A DNA stretch of 64,000 nt from Acephala macrosclerotiorum (GCA_014904845.1 MU119207.1:485199-549198), one strand, 5' to 3'. Positions 33,844 through 48,525 are shown, numbered from the stretch's first letter. Notes: generated by a model not told the origin, from the letters alone. A program made the numbers and translations.

Positions 33844-34738
33844 CTACTCATCTTCGTCTTCCTCCAGTTCAATTATATCTGCTCTTTCCTTCAACTTAGC
33901 ATCATATGCATCGCTGTTAGCCTTACGTTTAGCGATCGCCTTCTTGTTACCCTCCAGATCGGCAAGCTTGACTTGAGCTCCTCCATGCTCGTTGCGGTAT
34001 GCGTTCAAGGCTTCGACTTCTGTGAGGGAAATTTGGACATTGGCGACGTAATCTGGTCCCTTTCCTGCGAAAGATGGCTTAGGATATTTGGCGTGACCTC
34101 GACGAATGGCGTCCATCTCTCGTTTCGTGATCTTGTATCTGGGCATGAGGGCATCGCTTCGTTCACTAGAAAATGCCTGTTAGCAAAGTATTACCACATC
34201 CTTGGTAGAAGTTATTCGAATATGTGCGAAAGAAATAGAGTTATGGTGATTAAGAGAATAGAGGTGTGTTATGGAAAAATGATACATACTTTCGAGGGAC
34301 CGGGGCGGACTTTCTCGCCGTGACCCGCTTGACTAGGATAGTTTCAGAAGACTCCGCATTCGAATGTCCCTGATCTTGCTGGATAACGTTGTAGATCTTT
34401 CCTTCGAATTCAAAAGAAAGCTGGGCAGGTTGTTGAGGATATGAGGATCCGAAACCAAGACCAGCATTGACCGGAGGAGCTGGAAGGCTGGTATTGAAGT
34501 GTCCTGGGATAGAAGGGTGACCGAAACCAGTCATTCCGCTCAAATCTTGATAGAATGGTTGGCTGAGGCGTCCTTGCGAGAACTGATAATGAGGAGGTGG
34601 GTATTGTTGGGGAATGTATTGCGTAGATTGATCGGCGGGGTCCCTGGACTCGCGCATTGAGTAATCCATCTAGAGAGAGTCAGTATGAAAACCAGAATGA
34701 TTGTCAGTAGTATATACATCTTGAAGTCTTTGATCCAT
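33844..34738 (-). CDS. Small unknown protein, tandem family member A (three exons)
   Basis: Exons 34738-34718, 34669-34290 and 34165-33844, with intron phases 0 and 2, give 240 residues. The N-terminal half is low-complexity, rich in Gln/Pro/Tyr (QYIPQQYPPPHYQF) and prion-like in composition. The C-terminal part is charged and has MPRYKITKREMDAIRRGHA, ISLTEVEALNAYRNEHGG and a helical lysine-rich tail ending in an acidic run. It matches the neighbouring gene at 35393-36203 across this domain. I do not recognise the family. The charged domain could bind nucleic acid or protein; that is a guess. Confidence 0.7.
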
Positions 34739-35392
34739 AGCCGTTAATGGTATAGCCGTGTTTTGAAGACTTTTGTTTTCAAGTGTCGTGTTATGGTAGA
34801 AGAAATTATCCGAGCGAGATTTTCGAGATTTTATATTTACCACCTACCGCATCAAAATTTGGAGTCACGACGCGTCGCGCTAGTGACCGCGAAGAAAACC
34901 TGCATCTTTGCGTGCTTTTAGACTGAAGGGAGTTCCTACTTTGCTACTTACTCCGAGGTGTGGAACCCAAGTCAAGTACTGGATCTTTCTGGTGATACAC
35001 CCAGCTCGAACCCCTGTCTGCTATCAGATAATGGGAACCTATTCTCCTGATCTCGACAGAATATTGATGAAACTTTCTCCGAATGATAGAGCCATGCAGT
35101 AAAGCATCATGGCTGCGTAGGACGGACGAGTCGTTCGTAGAAGTAAAGCTAGGAAGTCTAGAGAAGTCTAGAGGATTTAGTGGGCTCAGGGCCGACTCGG
35201 AAGGTAGAATTGACGAGATCAGAATAAATTCACCGAGAAATTAACGGGTAATATGTTCAACGGCCTTTATTGATTGCAGTGATGCTTGAAGTAACGAAGG
35301 TACTCCCATCCTCCATAATTTGCAGACCCTACTCTGTGATATGTGCGTATTCATACAGTAAACGTCGACGTAGACCTCTTATAGACCAAGTT

Positions 35393-36203
35393 TTATGCTG
35401 CTCTTCCCCCTCTCTTCCCTCCACGTCCAGTCCCTCCAGCTCCAGCATCTCCAAGCTCTTTCTCTCGAGCGGCCCGCTTCCTCCCACGCTCCGCCAACTT
35501 CTTGAAGTTCTCATCCTTCTTCTGGCTGTTGATTCGCCGAGCAGCTTGGAACGCCTCGTCGTCCTTCTTGTACTTCAAACCAACAAGTTGTCCTCCATTC
35601 TGAGTTCGGAGCCTGTTCAATGCTTCCACTTCAGAAAGAGTGAGTACAACAAACCCAACGGCATCTTGTGGCCTGCCCTTGAAGGTTGGAAGGCGTTGGA
35701 AAGCGTAACCGGGACGAATTGCGAACATTTCATGTTCCTTGACATAGACACGAGGCAAGGCATAATCAGTGCGTTGCCTGAACGATAATTAGCACCATTA
35801 TAGGACTTATCCTAGCATCATGTAGATATGAAGAGACGTACTTTGTGGAATCCGCTGCCTCTACTCTATTTCTAGTTGAGCATTGTTGTCCGAGAGCCGC
35901 CGGTTGATTCTCGAATATGCTAGAGGAGTAGGGGCCAGTGAAGTGTGGTTGATATTGACTGAAACTAGCAGGAGGGTATGATGATTGCTGAATAACCTGA
36001 GAGACTTTGGGCATTGTATTCGATTCCTCCGCGAGGATAGTGGGATCGATAGGAAAGTCATACTCGGGTCGGACATGTAGGAGATAGGAAGGGGGCGCAG
36101 GCCCAAGGGCTCTTGTAGGAGCGTTGTACTAGGCACAGTTAATATTATAACAAGAATAATCAAAGGGATAGTATACTTGGTTGTATGTTACTTGAGAATC
36201 CAT
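35393..36203 (-). CDS. Small unknown protein, tandem family member B (three exons)
   Basis: Exons 36203-36177, 36128-35842 and 35777-35393, intron phases 0 and 2 as in members A and C, give 232 residues. The N-terminal half is proline/tyrosine/glutamine-rich (YPPASFSQYQPHF). The C-terminal domain has LPRVYVKEHEMFAIRPGYAF, LTLSEVEALNRLRTQNGGQL and a basic helix, then a Gly/Arg-rich end (GGTGRGGKRGGRAA). RGG-type tails often bind RNA and are typical targets of PRMT1-type enzymes. Function unknown. Confidence 0.7.
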
Positions 36204-37571
36204 CTTGCTTGACAGTGCTGAAGTTGCGATGATATTGTTGTTGTCAAGTGTTTGAGGTGGTTGTGGGTTGGAGAAAATAAGCGACGAAGAGTCACCACCC
36301 CCACCAACGCGACGCTAAAAACCCTTTGATAACGAGAATCTGAATGGCCGGAACTCTAATAGCCTATGTGTCTTCTTTTATTGTAAGTTTTGAAGGAGCG
36401 GAGTCTTCCTCCGTAAATACAGTCTGGTATTGGGAAATGTGAAGTGTCCCTCGTTCTAATCAGGCCTGAGATTCAAGTATTTATATTGCTAATCAAGAGA
36501 TAAATTCATAATTTCAAGCTTTTAGGTGTCAATGTTGATACTTTATGCACTCAGTATTCAGCCTTTTGAGTTTGAAATTTTGACATACTGCCGCAGTGAA
36601 ATAGTAGATACTTATTACCACAGAGTCCTGTGCTTCCCAGGACATTGAAAATACATGCTGATTCCACAACTACTCTCCCGCCTCTGCCTCTCCATTATGC
36701 CTTCTTCGATGTCCTTTTCGCCTTCCTCTCGTTATCAAACTCTTCCTCTCCCAGTTGGAGGGGAGCATGTGTGACAGCAGCAAGGTCTCCGTGGGTTGGC
36801 TCGTGATCGCCGGAGGCAAGAGTGTTGTCGACGAAATGGTGGATTGTGGAATCGACCACCGGGGGACGAGATCTTCATCAAAACCTCAAAGGGCAGCAAG
36901 CCCTGCGCTGCCTTTAATCAGGTCTCGCAATGTAGCCTCATCGATTCTGAAATACTGGCTGACAGAATGTAGGTTAGTTAGAGGGAGAACAATGTAGCCT
37001 TGAGCTTCAACTTGTTGCCGTTGCTAGTCAGTCAGGAATGCGTTTGCGGAGTAACGAGAAGGTTGCCAGTTTGGAGGAAGACTTGGTATCCTGAGCTACG
37101 AGAGGATGGTATTTTCGATATTAGGCTGTGGTGGCTGTGGAGTGTAGGTTGGTCGAGTTTTGTGCGAGCTGGGAGCTGGGAGTAACAGTAGGGTCTACAG
37201 AGTAGCTGAAAAAGAGTGGCTCGGGGTAAATTACAGAAACACAAATACTCGTGGTGGGTGTAGAGTTGTGAGGTGCTGGTGCGAGTTGTGAGGTGCTGGT
37301 GCGAGTTGTGAGGTGTGGTCAATTTTTGTGCGAGCTGGGAGCGACAGCATAGTCGAAATACTGGCGCAAAAAAAGCACTAAACTTTCAGGATCCTTTGCA
37401 GAGATTCAGATAAGAAGTAGAAATTTTGTAAATTTTGATTCTCTTAGGAGTTACGAAGTGTTTGGTGAGAAGCAAGTATGGACAATGGTTCCTCCCTAAA
37501 GGCAGTTTTGACTTGACCACCCTCTATGCCCTGTGTATCTTCCGCCGAATTCTAAACATTTATCGCTTCAT
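36204..37571. other. Intergenic region with a 20-bp minisatellite
   Basis: No gene is supported. A direct repeat with unit GAGTTGTGAGGTGCTGGTGC occurs about 2.6 times at 37263-37315. Confidence 0.5.
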
Positions 37572-38734
37572 TCAGATAGTGTGAGCTCGAATTTCCGCAA
37601 GGACGTCATCCATGTTGCGACCAGTAACCCTAGAAACCTGCTTGGCCATGACCTTCTCGTATCTAGCACTCGCAACTGGGATTGCCTCCATAAAGTCACG
37701 CTTTCTCTTAAGAGCTCGCACCTGAATACCCTTTCTTTGCAAATGGATGCCGAAATTCTCCAATTCACGTTCGGTAACACGGACAGTTTGTTCGGTATTC
37801 GGGTCATGCTTTCGGTAGATGGTTCGGGGAATATGATCGTAGAACTTTCGAATTACACGCAAGTCACTCTCTGTGATCGTGATTTGGATCAGGCCAAATT
37901 CGTGCTTCGTCCTGTGTGATTTCAAGTCAGCTGAAGATCTATCTACTAGTGGAAAGATTAATGGGATGGCAGGAAGACTTACTTGAATGACTCGCTGCTG
38001 ACGGGAGTTTTGTTGTAAGGACGCTTACGCTTGGCTGGATTGAACTGGATGGGCTCGAGAGATGCTTGAGTGGCAACGGGAACGGCTACATAAGCTCCTG
38101 GAACGGCCCCTGGAGCAGAGAGCTGAAGGCCGATGTCGGAAGAGCCAGACTGATAGGCAGGGGGGTATTGGGCATGATGTGGGTAGCTAACGTATCCTAC
38201 ATCTTGACGGGAGAAAGTTCCGCAATCGACAGGAGGGCCATCTTCACGAGAAACGACCATACCATTAGCAACTCCCGGATAATCCTGAACTAACGAACCG
38301 TGATGACCAGGCTGTTGACCGTTCATGACCAAACCGTAATTGCTGTCTTGTTTATCATGAACGTATTGACCAAGCTGCTTACCGTTCATGACCAAACCGT
38401 AATAGCCATCTTGTTGACCACGAATGGCAGGATCATGGGGAGCCTGACGCGAGTCGTACGGGGACTGGAAGCCCATAGAGTTTGAGTCATTGTATTGGAT
38501 GGAGGATGGACGATAACCATGGTCATTGAGGGAGGGGGGAAGGTTGCCTTGACCGATAGCATTGTAGAGAAGGGCGGGTACAGCGTGATATTCGACGAAA
38601 TCTGTACTGGTACCATCCTAACCGCAGTCAATAAAGCAAAAGAGTTTTTTATGATTGCATCTTACCATTCCAATGGCATCGTTTGCTGATTGGGGAAGAG
38701 GGCATGGAGATACGTAAGCCTGGGTTGCTGACAT
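37572..38734 (-). CDS. Small unknown protein, tandem family member C (three exons)
   Basis: Exons 38734-38666, 38617-37983 and 37911-37572, intron phases 0 and 2, give 347 residues. The long N-terminal part is low-complexity (Gly, Gln, Tyr, Pro). It contains an internal duplication, YYGLVMNGKQLGQ and NYGLVMNGQQPGH. A basic patch FNPAKRKRPYNK looks like a nuclear localisation signal. The C-terminal domain begins TKHEFGLIQITITESDLRVI and continues with VRVTERELENFGIHLQRKG. This is a more distant version of the domain in A and B. Function unknown. Confidence 0.7.
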
Positions 38735-41700
38735 CGTTGCGGGGTTTCCGCGCTGGATTCTGTCAATGAACTGAAGTTGATCAAGCGGAAGATTGAAATA
38801 CCTGGTAGGGACTGGAAGGATTCATCTTTAAAGATTTTGTCTTACTTCCGCGACGTTGTTGAGAAGTGGTGGTGAAGTGATGAGGCGGTGTTTTGGTATG
38901 CGGCAAAAGCTTGAAGTGACGCGTTTCTCAAGATCGAAGCGTGTAAAACTTCCCAGTGTCCGAAAATTAATCATAAACTGGGCTAGTCCTTATCAAGACT
39001 AAGTTGAATAAATTAAAGACAAGCAACCCTCTCACGTCGAGTCCTCTTGCCTTTCTGAAGATCTTCCGGTCATCTCAAGCAATAGCCAGCGTTTATAACC
39101 TCCTGTCCAGTCAGTCAGCCACTCTATTCCAGTTGAGGGAAGGAACAATACATTCAAGTTAAATCTCACTTCTTCCAATTGGATCCAGCCAGCTTGTGTC
39201 GAACAGGGGGCATCATTCTAATTCCTCCATCTCCTCAAAGCCCTATGATCTGCGAGGAATCTCACTTCTAGTCCATTTTAGGAGTTTATACCGCTTTGGT
39301 GAATTTTGTACTTGGAAATCACTCCAGTCTGCTTTCCTCTCTCTTCCACATCGACTAGAGGGACCCTCTTATCCTTCCAGGCAAATTTGCTACTCCTCTG
39401 CTCTACTTCACGTCAGCGATTTCAGCCCTCGACTCCACTTCATCGGCCATTTCTCTGGCTGGATGGTAGGTATAGAATGCTGACAATAGTTGCGCATTGA
39501 TCTCAACATCTCCACTATACTACGACTATCAATCAAAGACACTACCCAAAAGAATATCCTATCCACCTATCTCGGAAATGCGCGTCAAACGCTCTTCGAA
39601 TCAATGCAACCAAGGTGGTATCGATATCTCTAGCCTTCCATTTTTGGGGCCAGGTTATTCTATGAATAATAGTAATGGCATCTCCTTACTACCGGCCGGC
39701 TTGCGCCTCTCACAAACAATTAGGAGGATATAAGTAAACATTTTTTTCTCAAGGTATGACCCTTCGTCTCTTTGATCTAGCCAAGACCACGTATTTCATA
39801 CTCCCATTATCTGCTTCAGAGCTCAAAATGAGCTCAAAATATCCAGTTGGGAGGATCCTAAACCCAGCAAATACAGGCTTTCGAAATTAACCTTATACGT
39901 GTTAAAGGAGTCGTTCTTTCTGTACGGCGAGAAGGCTTCTCAAATACTCCTCAAAGTCTCCTCAAAACCTCGTCGTCTACGGAGTTCTTGCTTGGAAACG
40001 GGTTAAAAGTGCCTGCCAGGAAATGCTATCTCACGAAGATAAGATAAGAGCCAGCTTGGAAGTACTGCTGCTCTTGCTCGCTTAGGAGCTACCGCAGCAG
40101 TCAGATCTCCGAGGAAAAGGCTAGCTGGTCAGTCGCGGTATAATACGGGGGGGTATTGAGAATACCTGCAAGCAAATCTCTATCACGGAGTTTGTTGAAT
40201 TCTTAGTGGAAGGTGTTCCAAGAGGTCTGCTGCAATCTCTCTCTTTTGACTTCTGATTCTACGCAGAGGTTGCACTCGAAAGAGTTGCATCCAGGACACA
40301 GGTAAGTTAGTGTCCTGCGCCGAAAATGGCAGCAGAGTTTGAAATTTACTTGCTTGGCAGGAATGAACCCTTCGAAACGAAATGGAGACCGCAACCTCTA
40401 CTACCTCCACAGCCTCCACGATCTACCCTGCCATCGAGACTCCGATCCTCTAATACAACGCGTATACGATAACTAGAAGACGAATGGCATATTAACCCTC
40501 TTGAAACGAATGCTTCACTGTCAAAAAACAATACGGCTTTCACATGTGCTTGGCATGGACCCGGAGGGGTATACCGAGGGACAACTCAGCTGATCTGCTA
40601 AATGCACATATTTGGAGAGAAGCGAAAGGGAGGGATCTAATACTACACTGGCGAAGGAAGTGAGGGACTTGGATACACTTGGAGGATTATACCAGAGAAT
40701 TGGCTGCCGATGTTGATTAGCGATACTTGAAATATTGGAGGAAAATGCTTCTTGTTCTATCTCGCGCCAATCTCTTTTCTCGGTATCGAAATATTGAGCA
40801 AGGTGTTTTCAGCGTGAAGCGTAGGTCATGCTCCAAACAGCTGCCCTGTTGTGGGAGCTCGAAGTAGAAAGGATAGATTTAGTTTGGAAACTTGCCACAA
40901 GCTTCAGGCGTCTTGTTTCTACTACAGAGCAATGGTCTTGATGGGACATTACAACCAGTTCATCCTGCAAACTGATGTAGTATGAAATAGGGGCTGCAAG
41001 ATTCAGTCAGAGATCTTACCTGCAGAACCCCTTCATTTAGCGAGCATTGCGATTCGGTTTCGCTTTTGCTTTGCTCCCCTTTCTTCTGTCCATGTCGGAG
41101 TATGTGTGTTCGTCTCAACACCCCATTTTCACGCGAGATGCATGACACGAGACTTTTCTGCCCCCATATATCAATAAGCGGTGGTGGCGAGCGTTCGTCT
41201 CAGCCCCTTTACTGGCGCTAGCATGAATCTGGCTGGGGGAGCGAGCAGCATATAACCTGTTTTCTAGGCGAGCCCCTTGGAAGAATGAAGACAAAGCGGG
41301 ACAGCTTGCATCCTTTGAAAATGCAGATGCTAGACGGAGTGAGATGGATTATAGCAAAGCCGGAGAGCCTTCAACGTGCAGAAAACACATCTGCTGGAAA
41401 TCAGCACAATAGATGGTGGTCTTATACGTTTGAGACTTCCACCTCCTTTATGTCTTTCTTCTCGTGCTCTTTCTCTAAGGCTGCTTTTCCTTGGGAAACA
41501 TCAAGCATGGATTGCTTACTTCCAACACAGGAAAGCTGCAGTCAGGCACTAGCAAATACACAAGCCATGAGAAAACAAGCACAGAATGGCTTCGAGGGGA
41601 GCGGAGCTTACAGATTAAGGACAATGCCTTTCGGGTAGCACTGGGTACGCCTCAATGATTGTTTGATGGAATATTGTTGCGGGACTTTACTACCGAGGGT

Positions 41701-42524
41701 GCAAAGCATTGGTATCTCTCGTTCTCCTAGCATCAGCATGTTGGCTAGAAACACGATGCAAAGATTGTGGAGGTAGGAAGGCATGATATGCTTCGAAGTT
41801 CGATGGCCAGTGACACAGTGGAATTCAGTTGCCTAGTTTGGTTCTGTTTAGTCTGGTGTTGGCGAGTGAGGAAATCCGTTCTGAATCACTCGTTTCTATA
41901 CCCGATGCTAAATCTATATTTCCGCTATCATTTGCTTGCTACTACAGGCTGTCCGCTAGATTGCTTGGCTCAAATCTTCTTGAAATCATTCATCATATTT
42001 GATTTAACAGCTGTGCGCTGCCCAGCAGAAGTTTGCAAACATTTATCCATCTCGTCAGCTGGCAAGAGAAAAAGATAGCGGATGATGACCGAGTCCAGCT
42101 TGGTGATAACATGCCCACCGCCTCCATCACCCTAGACAAGGCGTCCATTTCCAGAGACTTCGTAACCTAGTAATATTCCTTGAAGTTCTTAAGGATTCGC
42201 ATTGTTCATAGCGGGAATCCTGAAAAATCTTTGAGATTCTTTTGCAGCATACCAACAAGCGAGGCTTGGTTCTTGAACTATGAAGATGTCACTTTCGAAT
42301 TTTCTATCGGAGGATGCTCTAAACCCCTGTCGGAGCATAAAATGAATGTGCTTGGGAGAAGTGCCATGGAATAATTCGATGGGCTGAAGAACAGCTCAAA
42401 ACAGGAGAATTAATTGAGGCCGATATTGTTGTCGGGAGTCATGCTGAGGATCGTCGTCATGGTGGAATAAAGAGCACCACCTTTTTGGTGAGTGGCGATT
42501 GGCTGTGCCTATTGCCGGGCTCCT
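38735..42524. other. Long region with no supportable gene
   Basis: About 3.8 kb with only short, unconnected open frames (for example 39196-39483, 41285-41638, 41767-42078). None carries a recognisable domain. It may hold decayed gene fragments; near 42405-42450 a short frame reads GELIEADIVVG, weakly like a flavoprotein fragment. Confidence 0.4.
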
Positions 42525-42561
42525 CCCCCCTTTCCCACTTAAGTTGGTACATTACCCGACG
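42525..42561 (+). promoter_or_regulatory. Conserved promoter block shared with 48699-48740
   Basis: The block CTTTCCCACTTAAGTTGGT followed by ACATTACCCGACG closely matches CTTTCCCCCTTATCAGTTGG...GCATTAGCCGACG in the promoter between the Zn2Cys6 regulator and the FAD monooxygenase. It lies about 180 bp upstream of the ATG at 42740. It may be the cluster regulator's site. Confidence 0.5.
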
Positions 42562-42739
42562 CTGAGATAAGAATTGACAGGGACCTCAATCGACATTGCC
42601 ACTTCTTCACGAAGGCTTCTTGACTTCATGAAAGTCATTCATCCTCACATGCTTCAACATTAACTCGTTCCGAATCAGCTCTTCCAGATCTGTCAGACGT
42701 CAAGCTTCACCACAGTTAAAATATATCCAAGTGGCAAAA

Positions 42740-44135
42740 ATGAGGTCAATTGTCAACATTAGCGAGCCACCGACGCCATTACCGACTCCCCAATTAACGA
42801 AAGTCTCCCCAGGTCTTTCTCTGCTCCCGCCTCTTTCGAGAAGAGGAACTGGCCCAGGCTTGATCATTTTGACTTTAAATGTCGGAGATAACTTGGCAAT
42901 AAAGAAGGGAGTACCCTCGCTTTTGAGAAAGTGGGCTGAGGAGGGATATACCGTGTTGGATATCCAAGACAGCGCATTCGAACATGAGAACGCTGAAGAG
43001 CTTTTGAAGAAAGCCATCCTGACTGTGTCACAATGTGAGCAATGTGAGCCGAAAGGGTCTTTCGGGTTGGTAGGTAAGTCTTGTCGCCTCCAAGGCCTTT
43101 GGAAGAGCGATCAGTTGATGTAGACCAATACTATACGAGCCCAAATTATGGAATGCAGTCGTAGAGCCAGATTATTTGAATGCAATAGTGGCAGCAGCTC
43201 TGTATGTCCCTTCATCCGATATCTCGTCTCTCGAGCCAAGCCATCTTCCACTCATTCGTCACGTTGCTGGAAAAACGAAGTCAATTCGGACACCACAGCT
43301 CACAGACTATGAGTACCCTCAAGTCAAGACCCATTTATTCGCCACGCTGTTACAAGAGCACTTTGACCACTCAGCTGAAGCTGTGTCTCACACTCGCAAT
43401 CTTACTCACTTGAAAAAGTACATGGGCGGCCAGTGTTTGATTTGGAGGCGATTTGGGATGAGCATACGTTTTTTGAGTTCGAGAATCGGAGTGTGGAGCA
43501 TACCATGGCGACGATGGTCGATGAGCCATATGTTAATCACATACCAACGGTGAGTAAGCTCGCTTGTAGGTGGCGGTCTCAAGGAGTGCTGATAATCTGC
43601 TTCAGATAACTGGCGGCATTGGCAGAGAAAATCTAACAAGCTTCTATGCACATCATTTCATCTTCAAGAATCCGGACGATACAGAGCTGGAACTCATAAG
43701 TCGGGCCATCGGCGTTGATCGTATCGTCGACGGGTTCGTCTTCAAATTCACGCATCAGACTGAAGTGGATTGGCTGTAAGACTATTTTTCTCTACCTTCT
43801 CATTGCAAAAGCTGATTTTATAACAAAGGATCCCAGGTATTCCGCCAACAGGCAAGCGCCTAGAGATTCCCTTCGTGGCAGTTGTGAACGTCAGAGGCGA
43901 TCGACTCTATCATGAGCATATCGCTTGGGATCAAGGCACAGTTCTATCACAACTTGATCTGTTGCCAGAGTACTTGCCGTATCCATACCCGCTGCCGGAC
44001 GGTAAAGGACCCAGTGCCGGAAAGAAATTCGAGTACAGGCTTCCTGTTGCCGGCATTGAGACTACGGGAAAGATGAGGGACAAGAACTCCGTGCCATCGA
44101 ATGAGATATTCAAATTTGGCATCAAGGAAGTGTGA
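42740..44135 (+). CDS. Dienelactone hydrolase-like / SnoaL-like fusion protein, with a one-base frameshift
   Basis: Exons 42740-43073, 43159-43549, 43606-43775 and 43829-44135. The N-terminal part has a dienelactone-hydrolase-like fold (PGLSLLPPLSRRGTGPGLII), usually annotated carboxymethylenebutenolidase. The C-terminal part is a SnoaL/NTF2-like domain (SVEHTMATMVDEPYVNHIPT, GGIGRENLTSFYAHHF, NSVPSNEIFKFG). Such proteins accompany aromatic or polyketide ring modification. In exon 2 the frame breaks near 43430: KKYMGGQ must shift by one base to continue FDLEAIWDEHTFFEFE. A single missing C in GGCCAGTG would restore the family sequence. Either the allele is a pseudogene or the base is an assembly error. 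All splice phases otherwise agree. It shares an upstream block with the monooxygenase of this cluster. Confidence 0.75.
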
Positions 44136-44501
44136 ATGTGCGAATTTAGGATATAGATTTTAAATATACATTGAGCTGATCTCGTACGGATTTAACCACG
44201 TCCTAAACTTTGCACGACGTGTAACAAGCCAGAATGAAACATCTAAGAATCACAAACTATCTATACGACTTGACAACTCCATCTCGTCTTAGCCAGGATT
44301 CCTCCCATGCCTTCCTGCTCCAAGAACTAATAAAAACACTGTATTAATTTCTTCGACCAAAATATCACCGAAAGTGGCGCTCAATGGCTAAACATGTTCG
44401 CACGAAAGATGAAGTCAGGTCAAAGGTGAAGTGTTCATTTATTAGTCTTACATAACTTCCCCAATGCTCTGTCCTCAAATCACCTTTGCAATACTATCCT
44501 T
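44136..44501. other. Convergent 3' intergenic region
   Basis: Between the hydrolase/SnoaL gene (plus) and the decarboxylase gene (minus). No gene is supported. Confidence 0.4.
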
Positions 44502-46054
<1,553 letters not shown>

Positions 46055-48525
46055 TCAGATACCCACTGGCTGCTGAACACTCTCCTCCCAAGATGTCGCA
46101 AAACTGGGAAGTTGCATAGCATAATTATCCCATATCCACTGAAGCCCAATGTCGTCCCCTACTTGAGTCGCAAAAGGCGGCACGTCAAGCTGATACCCAA
46201 GATACCCTGCCTCAAGCTCTCCTATCTCATCCTCATAACTAATACTTGGTTCCGGGGTCCTCGACAACCCCGCTGGTTGAGCCTGCGACTGATAACCGCC
46301 TTGATCAGTGCTGCCAGCACCCTCCTCGAAGGTCATAATCTGTTCGACGTATGGATTCGTACTAGGCTTCTGACGTGCCAATAGCTGTTGTTTGTACAGC
46401 TCGATCGCACCCGAGAAGCGAGTCAGGATTTCGTAGTATTGTTGAGCCTGCGGACTTAGTCGTGATAGTTTCTGGAGTGTCTCGCGAGTGCGAGTGAATG
46501 CGTCTCGAGTATTTGGCCAGTCCTCGTCTTCTACAAGAAGTGAGAATCCCAGGACCAAACCAGCCGAGAAAAGCCATGCTCTAAACACCGGTCAGCAAGT
46601 CTGAACGTTACGGAGAATAGCGTGGGAAAACACTTACTTGAGAAGGCACATGTTATCAAGAAGGACGTTGTTCCTGGAGGCTTCGGAACATAATTGAGCC
46701 ATGAAGGCCGCTGAATTGATACACCCATTTGAAAATTGAGACATTTTCTCTTTGGCTGCTGCGTCTTCGGAGGCAGAAGGCTTCCTGCCACGCAATTGCG
46801 ACATGACACGCGAGATTAAAAATTGACGAGTCACCAAGATGACGCCAAAATAGTACGTGCAAGAAACGTGGATGTTGCCGATAGTCGTCTCCCGAGAGTC
46901 TGAAGCTGACCGTGCGTTGTTCTCACCTTGAGACCGTGGAGAACAGCGAAGAGCTTCTGGTAATGCTTGACTCCATTCTCTCAGCATTTGAAGGAAGTTC
47001 TCAGATAATTTGATATCAAGATTGCTGGACTGCGCGCAGTTCTGCACAATGGTGTCGATGATGGATGATGATTCATAGTTGGCCCTCAGAGCTAAGGTTC
47101 GATGGTCCCTGCCTTCATTGCTGAAGTCATCTGTCTCATAGCTATCTCCTTGGATTGTTGGCGTGCTGCTTGGACGTGCGAGAATGGAGCTGCACAAAAG
47201 ATCAAGAACTCTCAAACTCATCCATATTCGACACCCGCGAAGAGTTGCATCAGAATTGATGGAATACATGAACGTCCAGTTGCTGGAAACCTCACCTCAC
47301 AGCACGTTGTTCGCTTGACGAACGAACATGCTGGTTTGGGATATGAAGTCCTAGGATAGTAGCAGCTTTAGATGCTATTCCAATGTACATGAACTAAAGC
47401 CTGGTTAGTCGCTGAATATGCGTCTCCATAACGGGAGAGCATGACATGAAGAAGCTCAATCATGCATGTAAGAGAACATGTGAAGAATACGTACTGCAGT
47501 ATTTCGACGGCATGCACCCAGCATATAAAATGCCATCATCAAGAAGATTTTTATCATGGCTAGGGAAGGGTCCTGCAACATATCGAGAAAAGCCATCTGC
47601 TGTGCTCTCGCGAAATACCTACCCGCCACTGCGATTTCCGCTTGGCTACTTCCTCTGCACTGTGCGCCAATTGCTATCATCAAATAGAGGCAAGCGTAAT
47701 CGTCACGTAAGGGATGCACATTGAGTTGACTTGGTGGAATATGAACAACTTCAAGTCCGAGAAGATGATGTATATCCTCTTCTGAGAAGAGGTGAAGTAT
47801 TCCGTTTGACTGGGAAGCAAAAGGTGTAAGTCATGACTGAGCATGTTAGTTTCTGGTCACTTACTACTCTCATAAAGCACCGAACGAGATCAAGCTTTTG
47901 ACTTATGTCGAGGTCGTCCTGAAATTGGCCCGTGCTGGTATTTCGCACTTCAGCTTCTAACATAGGCTCAGCTCTTCGACGTTCAGTGAAAGCTGACGGC
48001 CCAATGTATCGCTTCAACGTTTTCTGCAAAAACTGCAGGAATGAGAGAGCAGCTACACTGCCAATGTAAACTGTCAAGTTTGGTCAGTTAAGTAACATAT
48101 ATTGAAAGTCGAGGATGAATTTCAGAAACAAAGGGAAACGGTAAATCCACTGGTTGCAAACCTTGCTCGCCCCTCGAACTCAACAACATCGTCGGTCGTT
48201 GACTGCACTGTGGTGATGATTCTCTAGTCTCAACCGCGCTCTCACTCTCGACTTCTCTCTCACGAGGCCTAGCAACCCTTGTGAAGGCATCCGCAACCAA
48301 GGGTTCTCTTCCACGTGATGGCAGCGGAGAGATGCGCGGGCTTCTGCTCCTTCTCCTCGTGCCCTGTTCTTCTGCATCGGGGTATGTGCACGATTCGGCT
48401 CGACCTTTCCTCAGACACAGCCCACAGGGTAAATTCGCATCGCAACGCTTCTTGCAGGCTTTGCAAGTGATGCATGCCTTTGGAGCACGTTGGCGGTCCG
48501 CAGGTCGCACTCGCGGTCGGGGCAT
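46055..48525 (-). CDS. Zn2Cys6 (GAL4-type) transcription factor
   Basis: Nuclear regulator, probably of the surrounding aromatic-catabolism genes. The ATG at 48525 gives an Arg-rich start, then the zinc cluster CITCKACKKRCDANLPCGLC with its last Cys in AESC. Introns follow near 48110-48070 (donor uncertain), 47868-47814 and 47512-47395. The fungal-TF middle homology region includes YFARAQQMAFLDMLQDPSLA, YIGIASKAATILGLHIPN and WMSLRVLDLLCSSILARPS. The C-terminal exon ends VQQPVGI at 46055-46057. Around 47290-47215 a GTGAGG donor has no good acceptor before CRIWMSL, so either an unusual splice site or a lesion is present. It is divergent from the FAD monooxygenase gene (573 bp between starts). 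Confidence 0.8.

Noticed and set aside
42405..42480. Flavoprotein monooxygenase fragment (EADIVVG)
   Set aside because: Only a few residues match and no neighbouring motifs are present, so chance is likely.
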